Positions 17,184 through 25,991 of a stretch of DNA of 64,000 bases are shown here, piece by piece. The notes below the pieces were generated by a model, which made no database searches, had not been told where the DNA came from, and saw only the letters and a list, made by a program, of their open reading frames with translations. How positions within the stretch are numbered: position 1 is the stretch's first letter; every line of letters begins with the position of its first letter. This stretch comes from Chryseobacterium piperi (lineage in GTDB: Bacteria; Bacteroidota; Bacteroidia; Flavobacteriales; Weeksellaceae), in contig NZ_CP023049.2 of assembly GCF_002285635.2 (NCBI RefSeq), positions 3,410,001-3,474,000 on the forward strand. Direction: 5' to 3'. Both the position numbers and the translations under genes were made by a program.

Positions 17184-18383
17184 ATGAATCCAAAAGAATT
17201 ATTAAAGATTGCCAATGAGTTTGGCACACCGGTGTACGTTTACGATGCTGAATCTATTAAAACTCAATACGAAAAACTTACATCTTCTTTTTTAAAACAC
17301 ACAAAGTTCTTCTATGCTGCAAAGGCATTGACCAACATCAACATTCTAAAGTATGTCAAGAACTTAGGTGCTTCTTTGGATTGTGTATCTATTAACGAAG
17401 TAAAGCTTGGCCTGAAGGCTGGATTTACTAAAGAAAAAATATTGTTTACTCCCAACTGTGTTGATCTTGCTGAAATAGAAGAAGCAATGCAGTACGGCGT
17501 ACATATTAATATTGATAATATCTCTATTCTTGAGCAATTCGGGAACAAATATGGGAATACTTATCCGATTCTTGTCAGAATCAATCCGCATATTTTTGCA
17601 GGCGGAAATTATAAAATATCCACAGGGCATATCGATAGCAAATTTGGTATTTCTATCCACCAGGTTCGTCATATCGAAAGAGTAATGAAGAGTACCAACC
17701 TTAATGTTGAGGGTCTTCATATGCATACGGGAAGTGAAATCAAAGATCCGGATGTATTTTTACAGGCATTGGAGATTATGTTAGAGCTTTCTGAACATTT
17801 TCCTAATCTGAAATACCTGGACATGGGTAGTGGTTTCAAAATTCCTTATCAGGAAAGTGAAATGGAAACCGATGTGAAAACACTGGGTAAAAAAGTTGAG
17901 AAAGTAATTTCCGATTTTTCTAAAAATACAGGGAAAAAATTTGAATTATGGTTTGAGCCGGGAAAATTCCTTGTTGGAAAAAGCGGATACCTTTTAGTGA
18001 AAGCTAATGTTATCAAGCAAACCACGGCTACAGTTTTTGTTGGGGTTAATTCAGGATTCAATCACCTGATCCGTCCTATGTTCTATGATTCTTACCACAC
18101 TATTGAGAACTTATCAAATCCGAAAGGACCTGAGAGAATTTATACCGTAGTAGGGAACATCTGCGAAACGGATACTTTTGCCTGGGACAGAAAATTAAAT
18201 GAAGTAAAAGAAGGAGATATTCTTGCTTTCCATACGGCAGGAGCATACGGATTTGAAATGAGTTCGAACTTCAACTCCAGATTGAAGCCTGCAGAGGTTT
18301 TATTCTTAGACGGAAAGTCACATCTGATCCGTAAGAGAGATGAATTTGAAGACTTATTGAGAAATCAGATTGAAGTATTATAA
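17184..18383 (+). CDS. lysA: Diaminopimelate decarboxylase
   Basis: A 399-residue PLP enzyme that turns meso-diaminopimelate into L-lysine and CO2, the last step of lysine synthesis. It shows the fold-III alanine-racemase-like barrel with the PLP lysine in FFYAAKALTN, the phosphate-binding MGSGFKIPY, the substrate-binding EPGKFLVGKSG, and the C-terminal NICETDTFAWDR motif with the dimer-partner Cys. Length is normal. It is monocistronic: the leader and terminator lie upstream, and its own terminator follows at 18427. Confidence 0.96.
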   Translation: MNPKELLKIANEFGTPVYVYDAESIKTQYEKLTSSFLKHTKFFYAAKALTNINILKYVKNLGASLDCVSINEVKLGLKAGFTKEKILFTPNCVDLAEIEEAMQYGVHINIDNISILEQFGNKYGNTYPILVRINPHIFAGGNYKISTGHIDSKFGISIHQVRHIERVMKSTNLNVEGLHMHTGSEIKDPDVFLQALEIMLELSEHFPNLKYLDMGSGFKIPYQESEMETDVKTLGKKVEKVISDFSKNTGKKFELWFEPGKFLVGKSGYLLVKANVIKQTTATVFVGVNSGFNHLIRPMFYDSYHTIENLSNPKGPERIYTVVGNICETDTFAWDRKLNEVKEGDILAFHTAGAYGFEMSSNFNSRLKPAEVLFLDGKSHLIRKRDEFEDLLRNQIEVL

Positions 18384-18426
18384 TTTCATCCGCTCATCAA
18401 TTCAGAAATTAAATTAAAATATATCA

Positions 18427-18457
18427 AGGCTCTGCAGAAAATTGCAGAGCTTTTTTT
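18427..18457 (+). terminator. lysA terminator
   Basis: Stem GCTCTGCA / TGCAGAGC with a 6-nt loop, followed by seven T's. Confidence 0.9.
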
Positions 18458-18617
18458 ATGGAAATTAACAGGAAATTAATAGTGAGCTTCAATGGTAATC
18501 CTAAAATAATTAATTAAATTTGATAGAGATTATAAATTTTCAAACAGAAAAAATCTCTATTAATTTATACTCAAATTCTGTATTTCCAGATCAATTAACT
18601 ACCAAAAAATATTAATT

Positions 18618-20351
18618 ATGGCTAAAAACATAGCGGAGCAAATCGTTGAAATGCTCGAAAATGCAAATGTGAAAAGAATTTATGCAGTAACAGGTGATAG
18701 CCTTAATCACTTGAATGTTGCAGTTAAAAAAAGCAATATTGATTGGATCCATGTAAGACATGAAGAAGTAGGAGCGTACGCCGCCGCCGCTGAAGCGGAA
18801 CTTGATGGCTTTGCGGTATGCGCCGGAAGTAGTGGTCCTGGACATGTTCATCTTATTAATGGAGTTTACGAGGCACACCGGTCTCATGTTCCTATGTTAG
18901 TAATTGCCTCTACAATACCGAGTAATGAAATGGGGACAGATTACTTTCAGGAGACCAACACTATAAAATTATTTGATGATTGTAGTTATTACAATCAAAT
19001 GATCACAAGACCCGAACAGGTACAGAGAGTTGTACAAACGGCAATTCAACATGCCATATCTAAAAAGGGGGTAGCCGTTATTGGCCTTCCTGGTGATGTT
19101 TCAGAAATGGATGCAGAAGAAGCTACTACATCATCACAAATATTCAAAACCAATCCTATTGTCCGTCCTTCAGATGATGAATTAACTCATTTGGCAAAAC
19201 TTATCAATGAAAATGAAAAGGTGACAATTTATTGCGGGATTGGAGCTGAAAAAGCCAATCCTGAAGTCGTAGGATTGTCGCGTCTTTTAAAAGCGCCCGT
19301 AGGATATTCATTTAGAGGGAAGATGGCAATTCAGCCCAATAATCCAAATGAAATTGGACTGACAGGTTTATTGGGACTCCCGTCAGCGTATCATGCTATG
19401 CATGACGCAGATCTTGTTATTCTTTTAGGAACGGATTTTCCGTACCAAAAATTTATGCCTGTTAAAAACAAAATTGTTCAGATTGATGAAAGCCCTGAAA
19501 GATTAGGGCGAAGAGCAAAACTGGAATTAGGACTCACCGGCGATGTAAAAGAAACTATTAAAGCATTGCTGCCTTTATTAAAAGAAAAAACAAATGCAGA
19601 TTTCTTGAATCAGCAATTGGAATTCTATGAAAAAGTAAAAGAAAATCAACTTACTTATGTAAAAGACTTCGGAAAAGAAGATGCTATTCAGCCGGAGTAT
19701 GTTACCTACACTTTGGATCAGATAGCTAAGAAAGATGCTATTTTTACGGTAGATACCGGGATGTGTTGTGTTTGGGGTGCCAGGTATATTACAGGGACCG
19801 GTGAACGTAAAATGTTAGGTTCATTTAATCATGGTTCCATGGCGAATGCTATGCCGATGGCAATTGGTGCATCATTAGCATATCCGAACCGACAAGTAAT
19901 TGCAATGTGTGGAGATGGCGGATTATCAATGCTGTTAGGAGATATGGCTACGATTTTCCAATACAAACTACCGATTAAGCTGATTGTTTTCAATAACAGG
20001 ACCCTCGGAATGGTAAAGCTTGAGATGGAGGTTGGCGGAATGCCTGATAACGAAACGGATATGATTAATCCTGACTTCGCTTTGGTAGCCCGTGCAATGG
20101 GATATCCTGGTAAAAATATTCACAGCCCGGAGGATGTTGCCGGAGCAATTCAGGAGTGTCTTAATCATGATGGTCCGTATCTTTTAAATATTTTCACCAA
20201 CCCTAATGCTTTGGCTCTGCCTCCAAAAATAGATTTTGATCAGGTAGTAGGAATGACCAAGTCTATGGCTCAACTGATGTTAGGCGGGAAAATGGAAGAA
20301 GTTTTGGAAACCGTAAAAAGTAATTACAAACATATTAAGGGGCTATTATAA
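18618..20351 (+). CDS. poxB: Pyruvate oxidase / quinone-dependent pyruvate dehydrogenase
   Basis: A 577-residue thiamine-diphosphate enzyme. The N-terminal Pyr domain has the catalytic Glu in VRHEEVGAYAAAAEA and CAGSSGPGH; a central FAD-type domain follows (around 190-350), then the PP domain with GDGGLSMLLGD...NN. Length and motifs track E. coli PoxB, which oxidises pyruvate to acetate and CO2, passing electrons to quinone. The C-terminus lacks an obvious extra amphipathic helix, so membrane docking is uncertain; a related acetolactate-synthase-like role is the alternative. Monocistronic, with a terminator at 20482. Confidence 0.88.
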   Translation: MAKNIAEQIVEMLENANVKRIYAVTGDSLNHLNVAVKKSNIDWIHVRHEEVGAYAAAAEAELDGFAVCAGSSGPGHVHLINGVYEAHRSHVPMLVIASTIPSNEMGTDYFQETNTIKLFDDCSYYNQMITRPEQVQRVVQTAIQHAISKKGVAVIGLPGDVSEMDAEEATTSSQIFKTNPIVRPSDDELTHLAKLINENEKVTIYCGIGAEKANPEVVGLSRLLKAPVGYSFRGKMAIQPNNPNEIGLTGLLGLPSAYHAMHDADLVILLGTDFPYQKFMPVKNKIVQIDESPERLGRRAKLELGLTGDVKETIKALLPLLKEKTNADFLNQQLEFYEKVKENQLTYVKDFGKEDAIQPEYVTYTLDQIAKKDAIFTVDTGMCCVWGARYITGTGERKMLGSFNHGSMANAMPMAIGASLAYPNRQVIAMCGDGGLSMLLGDMATIFQYKLPIKLIVFNNRTLGMVKLEMEVGGMPDNETDMINPDFALVARAMGYPGKNIHSPEDVAGAIQECLNHDGPYLLNIFTNPNALALPPKIDFDQVVGMTKSMAQLMLGGKMEEVLETVKSNYKHIKGLL

Positions 20352-20481
20352 TGAGAAGGCGGTGATAATTCCAAACTGGTCTAGTAATTTTAATATTCGG
20401 AACTGAAACATAATCACTATGGTAGAGATTATATCTATTCCACATGCAGTTTGATTATCGGGATTACTTTGGAAATACTTT

Positions 20482-20512
20482 AAAACTTCACGCAAAGCGT
20501 GAAGTTTCTTTT
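20482..20512 (+). terminator. poxB terminator
   Basis: Perfect 11-bp stem AAACTTCACGC / GCGTGAAGTTT around AAA, followed by CTTTT, about 130 bp after the stop. Confidence 0.8.
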
Positions 20513-20588
20513 GATCAGAACGTAGAAGAAAAATAAAATAGATTGTATAGATCTCGTTAAAGCTCTGCCATTCTGTCACAATATTTTG

Positions 20589-20596
20589 TATCTTTG
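20589..20596 (+). promoter_or_regulatory. -7 box of the miaB operon
   Basis: TATCTTTG matches TAnnTTTG, 90 bp before the chosen GTG start; no clear -33 box. Confidence 0.5.
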
Positions 20597-20685
20597 CAAA
20601 TTAATTATTTAAAGTTTAGTGTTCAGATTCAAAGTTGTGGAGAGAATGCTTTAAGCTTTGTGATTTAAAACTTAAATTGATTATC

Positions 20686-22122
20686 GTGCAAGAAAAATAT
20701 ATAGACGAAACAAAACAGGGAGAAGCTTTTGCTATTGCTGAAAGAGTGGGGAATTCTAAGAAATTATTTTTAGAAAGCTACGGCTGCCAGATGAATTTTT
20801 CTGATTCTGAAATCGTTGCGTCCATTCTTAATGAACAGGGATATAATACCACACTAAAGGTAGAAGAAGCGGATCTTATTCTTTTAAATACATGTTCTAT
20901 CCGTGAAAAGGCTGAACAAACTGTAAGAATGCGTCTTTCTCAGTTTAAAAATCTTAAAAAAGAAAGACCGAATATGACGGTTGGTGTTTTAGGATGTATG
21001 GCCGAGCGATTAAAGACTAAATTCTTAGAAGAAGAGCAATTGGTTGACCTGGTTGTTGGTCCTGATGCCTATCGGGATTTACCTAATCTTTTAAAAGAAA
21101 CCGAAGATGGAAGAGACGCCATTAATGTTATTCTTTCTAAAGAAGAGACCTATGCAGATATTAATCCGGTACGGTTAGGAGGAAATGGAGTTACTGCTTT
21201 CGTTACGATTACGAGAGGATGTGATAATATGTGTACCTTCTGCGTTGTTCCGTTTACAAGAGGAAGAGAAAGAAGCCGCGATCCTCATTCTATCCTTGAA
21301 GAATGTAAAGACCTTTGGAATAACGGATATAAAGAAATTACTCTGCTAGGACAAAATGTTGACTCTTATCTCTGGTATGGAGGAGGTCCTAAAAAAGATT
21401 TTGCCAAAGCTTCAGAAATGCAAAAAGCAACGGCTGTTGATTTCGCTCATTTACTTGATCTTGTGGCTAAAGCAGTTCCTAAAATGAGAATCAGATTCTC
21501 TACATCCAACCCTCAGGATATGAGTTTAGATGTATTCAGAACGATGGCGAAGCATGAAAATATTTGTAAATATGTTCACTTGCCGGTTCAGAGTGGAAGT
21601 AATAAGATGCTGGAAGCTATGAACAGACAGCACACCCGTGAAGAATATTTGGATTTAATTAAAAAAGCGAAAGAAATTGTTCCGGATGTTTCTTTTTCTC
21701 AAGATATGATCATTGGTTTCTGTAATGAAACTGAAGAAGATCATCAGGATACGTTAAGTCTGATGAGAGAAGTGGAGTATGACTACGGTTATATGTTTGC
21801 TTATTCGGAGAGGCCGGGAACTCCTGCTCACAAAAAAATGGAAGATAACATTCCTGCTGATGTCAAGCAAAGACGTTTAGCGGAGGTTATTGCATTGCAA
21901 GGAGAGCTTTCGAGAAAACGTATGAGGTCTTATGTCGGAAAAGCACATCAGATTCTTATTGAAGGTATTTCTAAAAAGAATAAAAACCAATGGAAGGGTA
22001 GAAATTCCCAGAATGCTGTTTGTGTTTTTGATATGCTTGAAGGGCAAAAGATAGGTGACATTGTGAATGTTTTTGTTTTTGACAATACACAAGGCACACT
22101 TTTAGGGGAAACGGTTTTATAA
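20686..22122 (+). CDS. miaB: tRNA-2-methylthio-N6-dimethylallyladenosine synthase
   Basis: A 478-residue radical-SAM methylthiotransferase that adds the 2-methylthio group to i6A37 of tRNA. The frame can start at TTG 20635, but GTG at 20686 gives the usual flavobacterial N-terminus (QEKYIDETKQGEAF) and I prefer it. UPF0004 Cys residues for the first FeS cluster are in ESYGCQMNFSD, LLNTCSIRE and GVLGCMAER; the radical-SAM triad is CDNMCTFC; a C-terminal TRAM-like region follows. It heads a long collinear run through the lptE region. Confidence 0.96.
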   Translation: MQEKYIDETKQGEAFAIAERVGNSKKLFLESYGCQMNFSDSEIVASILNEQGYNTTLKVEEADLILLNTCSIREKAEQTVRMRLSQFKNLKKERPNMTVGVLGCMAERLKTKFLEEEQLVDLVVGPDAYRDLPNLLKETEDGRDAINVILSKEETYADINPVRLGGNGVTAFVTITRGCDNMCTFCVVPFTRGRERSRDPHSILEECKDLWNNGYKEITLLGQNVDSYLWYGGGPKKDFAKASEMQKATAVDFAHLLDLVAKAVPKMRIRFSTSNPQDMSLDVFRTMAKHENICKYVHLPVQSGSNKMLEAMNRQHTREEYLDLIKKAKEIVPDVSFSQDMIIGFCNETEEDHQDTLSLMREVEYDYGYMFAYSERPGTPAHKKMEDNIPADVKQRRLAEVIALQGELSRKRMRSYVGKAHQILIEGISKKNKNQWKGRNSQNAVCVFDMLEGQKIGDIVNVFVFDNTQGTLLGETVL

Positions 22123-22138
22123 TTTGTATAAAATAAGA

Positions 22139-22648
22139 GTGAAAAACTTTCTATTCATATTATTTTTATTTCCATTGTTTATAAGCTGTCAAACAGAAAA
22201 AAATGTGGTTTCAAAATATGCTGCTCATGTGGGCGATATCACTTTTGATGAAAAGCTTGATAATCCTGGTTTTAAAAAATGTTTGGATAAAGAGTTTGGA
22301 ATTCAATATTATAATGATTCTCAGGGTTTTCAATATAAAGGAGAGAAAATTTCGATTGAAGAAAGTTTGAAATCTGCTAAGATTCAGGGAGACGAAAAAT
22401 CAAATGGGTATATAACGATAAGGTTTTTAGTTAACTGTAGAGGTGAGACGGGTTTGTTTAGAGTACAACAAATGAATCTAAATTATGAAAAAAACCTGGT
22501 AGATAAAGATTTAGAAACAAAGCTTTTAGATTTCACAAAATCTTTAAAGGGATGGATTCCTAAAAATTTAGAAGGAATAAAAGTAGACTATTACCAATAT
22601 TTAACATTTAAAATAGAAAATGGAAAAGTTTCAGAAATATTGCCTTAG
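22139..22648 (+). CDS. Lipoprotein with TonB-C-like domain
   Basis: A 169-residue protein. A TTG start at 22124 is possible, but GTG 22139 gives a clean lipoprotein signal (MKNFLFILFLFPLFISC). The C-terminal 70 residues (YITIRFLVNCRGETG ... LKGWIPKNLEGIKVDYYQ) follow the spacing of the TonB C-terminal fold seen in many small Bacteroidota secreted proteins; this is by eye. Its end overlaps the next gene by 29 bp. Function unknown. Confidence 0.7.
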   Translation: MKNFLFILFLFPLFISCQTEKNVVSKYAAHVGDITFDEKLDNPGFKKCLDKEFGIQYYNDSQGFQYKGEKISIEESLKSAKIQGDEKSNGYITIRFLVNCRGETGLFRVQQMNLNYEKNLVDKDLETKLLDFTKSLKGWIPKNLEGIKVDYYQYLTFKIENGKVSEILP

Positions 22649-23423
22649 CCTCTTAGTATTTGTTGTTTATGTTAATTTGCAATCACAGGTAAACTGTAAT
22701 ACTATAGAAGGTGAAGATTGCAAAAAAGCTTGTGAAATATATAACTCTTTAGAGTCTGTAGGCCAAGGGGATAGAAAGTCACAAGAAGGATTTGATACAG
22801 CAATAGAGCTCTGCCCGACTTTTTCAAATGTTTATAAAGAAAAATCAGTCCCTTATCTTAAAAGTGGGGATTTTATTACCTGGAAAATATGGATAGATAA
22901 AGCAGTAAACTTGGAGCCTAAAATGCATTTGGGCTATCGAGGTTGGTGCAAATATCAGTTTCTAAGAGATTATAAAGGAGCGATTGCTGATATTGAAGCT
23001 TTAGAGAAAATGTATCCTACAGGATATTTAGGGTATTCTTCCAATGGAGATTATGAGCTGCATATCGTAAAAGGCCTGTGTTATTCTGCACTTGGTGGAA
23101 AGGAGAAGGCTATATCGATTATTGAAAATCAACTTTCTAAGAAAGATCATAATATTGGTTTTTATGATTATTATCAGTTGGGCGTTATCTATTTCGAAAC
23201 AGGAAAATATGATAAGGCCTTAGAGAATTTTGAAAGACAAAGCAAAGAAAATGACTTTGCAGAAAATATATATTTTAAGAGTAAAGTTTCAAAAGTTAGA
23301 AACAAAGATTATTTAGATTTAAAAAAGTTAGCATTGGCAACGTATGACCAGGGTAAAACCATGAAGGACGGTTATACTCATCATTTTAACAAAGTTTACA
23401 GAAAGGAAATAGAAGAACTGTAA
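22620..23423 (+). CDS. Secreted tetratricopeptide-repeat protein
   Basis: A 267-residue protein with a signal peptide (MEKFQKYCLSLLVFVVYVNLQSQ) and TPR-like helical repeats, clearest at FYDYYQLGVIYFETGKYDKA (residues about 180-200) and around residue 100. TPRs mediate protein binding. It overlaps the preceding lipoprotein gene, so they are translationally coupled. Both genes look like lineage-specific insertions between miaB and the regulator gene. Partner and role unknown. Confidence 0.75.
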   Translation: MEKFQKYCLSLLVFVVYVNLQSQVNCNTIEGEDCKKACEIYNSLESVGQGDRKSQEGFDTAIELCPTFSNVYKEKSVPYLKSGDFITWKIWIDKAVNLEPKMHLGYRGWCKYQFLRDYKGAIADIEALEKMYPTGYLGYSSNGDYELHIVKGLCYSALGGKEKAISIIENQLSKKDHNIGFYDYYQLGVIYFETGKYDKALENFERQSKENDFAENIYFKSKVSKVRNKDYLDLKKLALATYDQGKTMKDGYTHHFNKVYRKEIEEL

Positions 23424-23456
23424 ACAGAATTTAAGTCTATAATCAAAAATTTACTT

Positions 23457-24743
23457 ATGAGCGTCGAATTACAAAATATAAAAAATCGTTTTGGAATAAT
23501 CGGAAACTTTCCTGCACTGAATCGTGCTTTGGAAAAATCCATCCAGGTGGCACCAACAGATATTTCCGTTTTGGTTATCGGAGAAAGTGGTGTAGGAAAA
23601 GAATTTATTCCTAAAATTATTCATTCAGAATCCAGAAGAAAACATCAGCCATATATCGTTGTCAATTGTGGAGCGATCCCTGAAGGAACTATAGATTCCG
23701 AACTGTTCGGACACGAAAAAGGAGCCTTTACGGGAGCAACAGCAACAAGAAAGGGATACTTCGAAGTAGCAGATGGAGGAACCATATTTCTGGATGAGGT
23801 TGGAGAGCTTCCTTTACAAACACAAGTACGATTACTAAGAGTACTGGAAAGTGGAGAATTTATGAAAGTGGGATCCTCCCAGGTTCAGAAAACCAACGTA
23901 AGGATTGTTGCAGCAACTAATGTCAACATGATGAAGGCTATCCATGACGGAAGATTCCGTGAGGATCTGTTTTACCGTCTAAATACGGTACAGATTGATA
24001 TGCCACCTTTAAGAGAAAGGAAAGGAGATATTCATTTGTTGTTCAGAAAATTCGCAATAGACTTTGCAGAGAAATACAGAATGCCTGAATTGGTACTGGA
24101 GCCCAGTGCCGTTCATTATATAGAAAATTACAGTTTTCCGGGAAATGTCCGACAGTTAAGAAACCTGGTCGAACAAATGACTGTGGTAGAAAGAGATCGC
24201 AGTGTGACTGTGGAGAAGCTGGCAGAATATATTCCAATGGAAACGCATTTGCCAATGGTGGTGAATACTCCTGCAAGCCAGAAACAAAATGATTTTGGAA
24301 ACGAGAGAGAGATCATGTATAAGATTCTTTTTGATATGAGGAATGACATTAATGATCTTAAATCGTTGACTTCTGAGTTGATTAAAAACAGAGGAACTGG
24401 TGAATTAAACTCCCAGGAAAAAGCTTTGATCAGCAGACTTTATACTCAGGAATCTCAGCCGGCTTCAAATTCTAATTCCTTACTATATTTTGAAGATAAT
24501 AATCATCCGATAGTTCAGACTCCGACTATTATTTCAAATCCTGATGACAGTTATGAGGATATTGAAGAAATTGAAATCGAAGAGAACCATCCGGAATCCC
24601 TTTCTCTTCAGAATAACGAAAAAGATTTGATTATTAAAGCTCTGGAGAAGCATAAAGGGCGTCGGAATAAAGCAGCTGATGAACTGGGTATTTCACAAAG
24701 AACCTTGTATAGAAAAATAAAACAATATAATCTGGAAGACTAA
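23457..24743 (+). CDS. Sigma-54-interaction transcriptional regulator (NtrC family)
   Basis: A 428-residue enhancer-binding protein. The AAA+ domain starts almost at the N-terminus: Walker A GESGVGKE, the sigma-54-contacting loop GAFTGA, Walker B GGTIFLDEVGEL, and the R-finger region RFREDLFYRLN. The C-terminal Fis-type helix-turn-helix is ADELGISQRTLYRKIKQY. There is no N-terminal receiver or GAF sensor, so activity is probably set by level or partner. An acidic linker (EDIEEIEIEENHPE) joins the two parts. It sits directly upstream of the envelope genes through lptE. Confidence 0.93.
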   Translation: MSVELQNIKNRFGIIGNFPALNRALEKSIQVAPTDISVLVIGESGVGKEFIPKIIHSESRRKHQPYIVVNCGAIPEGTIDSELFGHEKGAFTGATATRKGYFEVADGGTIFLDEVGELPLQTQVRLLRVLESGEFMKVGSSQVQKTNVRIVAATNVNMMKAIHDGRFREDLFYRLNTVQIDMPPLRERKGDIHLLFRKFAIDFAEKYRMPELVLEPSAVHYIENYSFPGNVRQLRNLVEQMTVVERDRSVTVEKLAEYIPMETHLPMVVNTPASQKQNDFGNEREIMYKILFDMRNDINDLKSLTSELIKNRGTGELNSQEKALISRLYTQESQPASNSNSLLYFEDNNHPIVQTPTIISNPDDSYEDIEEIEIEENHPESLSLQNNEKDLIIKALEKHKGRRNKAADELGISQRTLYRKIKQYNLED

Positions 24744-24744
24744 T

Positions 24745-25446
24745 ATGATGAACATTAAGGCAAAGCCAATCGATTTTAAATTAAACGAATATCTGAATAA
24801 AGGCTTTGAGCTTCTAAAGAAAGATTTTGGAAATTTTTTAGTGGCTTACATCTTTTGTATGGTAATGTCCATTATTCCTTTCTGTGGATTGTTGGCATTT
24901 GGGAACTTTTACAAGTATTGCAGAAAAGTAAATAAAGGAGAACCTGCCAACGTTGGGGATATTTTTAATTTCGACGACTTTGTGCCTTATTTTATTGTAC
25001 AGCTAATTCTTATTGGAGCTGTGTTTGCTCTGTACATTCCAATGTTTTTTATCATCCCTTTTGCCGGAGCAGCTGGCGAAGGAAATGATGTACCCTCAGC
25101 AATGCTGTTGTTTATGATTCCCTATATGCTGTTTATTTTTATCGCTATTTTTATTGTAGCTTTACTTGGATTTTATATGCCTGGACTCATCTCCCTGAAA
25201 AAAGTATATGATATCAAGACGGCGTGGACTATGTCAAGGATGATGACAAAAAATAATCTGCTGTCTATTTTCTTATTTGCTATTGTAGTGGGATTTCTAT
25301 CTCAATTAGGGATACTTCTTTGTGGTATTGGTATTTTAATTACAATGCCTTATTTTTATACAACCCATTATTTTGCTTATGAAGATGCCATTCAGCAAAT
25401 AGAATATGACGAAATAAAAGAAATCGGATTGAAAAATGAATTTTAA
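24745..25446 (+). CDS. Multi-pass membrane protein, unknown function
   Basis: A 233-residue protein with about four membrane segments (near residues 33-55, 85-115, 125-150, 175-200). It resembles the DUF4013-like or glycerophosphoryl-diester-phosphodiesterase membrane-domain proteins often annotated without function. It begins two bases after the regulator's stop, and its end overlaps the frame leading into lptE, so it belongs to that operon. Confidence 0.75.
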   Translation: MMNIKAKPIDFKLNEYLNKGFELLKKDFGNFLVAYIFCMVMSIIPFCGLLAFGNFYKYCRKVNKGEPANVGDIFNFDDFVPYFIVQLILIGAVFALYIPMFFIIPFAGAAGEGNDVPSAMLLFMIPYMLFIFIAIFIVALLGFYMPGLISLKKVYDIKTAWTMSRMMTKNNLLSIFLFAIVVGFLSQLGILLCGIGILITMPYFYTTHYFAYEDAIQQIEYDEIKEIGLKNEF

Positions 25447-25465
25447 TATTAAAAATATCAGTATA

Positions 25466-25987
25466 ATGAAGCTAAAGATAGTGGGGCTTTTGTTGTTTTG
25501 TGTTAGCATTTTAAACTCATGCTATAGTTTTACAGGATCATCTCTAAAAGATGAAAAAACAATTCAGATCAATGAATTTCCGAATAATGCAGCTTTAGTG
25601 AATCCTACTTTATCTCAACAGTTTTCTACAGATATTCAGAATCGTTTTTTACAGAGAACAACATTGAAAGGAACGAAAGAAAATCCTGATATTTTAGTAG
25701 AAGGGGAAATCACAGATTATTCCATTACTCCTACAACCATTAGTTCCAATACTCAAACTACCTCGACAGGGGGAGTGGTGCAGGAATCTCAAAATAAATT
25801 AACAATCACCGTAAAGGTGCATTATGAAAATAAATTACACCCGGATTTAAGCTTTGACAGAACCTATTCTGATGAAGCTGTATTCAATAACAGTTTATCT
25901 CAAAGTGCTATTGAAACGTCACAGGTGAGAATTGTAAACGAGAGAATCATTAATAAGATATTTAACGATATTGTAGCGAACTGGTAA
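25466..25987 (+). CDS. lptE: LPS-assembly lipoprotein LptE
   Basis: A 173-residue outer-membrane lipoprotein. ATG 25466 gives the signal MKLKIVGLLLFCVSILNSC with the lipobox Cys; the longer frame from 25436 does not. The body (YSFTGSS, LSQQFSTDIQNRFLQRT, GEITDYSITP) fits the Bacteroidota LptE family, the plug of the LptD barrel that inserts lipopolysaccharide in the outer leaflet. It lies between the membrane protein and a TPR protein, a conserved neighbourhood in flavobacteria. Confidence 0.87.
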   Translation: MKLKIVGLLLFCVSILNSCYSFTGSSLKDEKTIQINEFPNNAALVNPTLSQQFSTDIQNRFLQRTTLKGTKENPDILVEGEITDYSITPTTISSNTQTTSTGGVVQESQNKLTITVKVHYENKLHPDLSFDRTYSDEAVFNNSLSQSAIETSQVRIVNERIINKIFNDIVANW

Positions 25988-25991
25988 TAAG

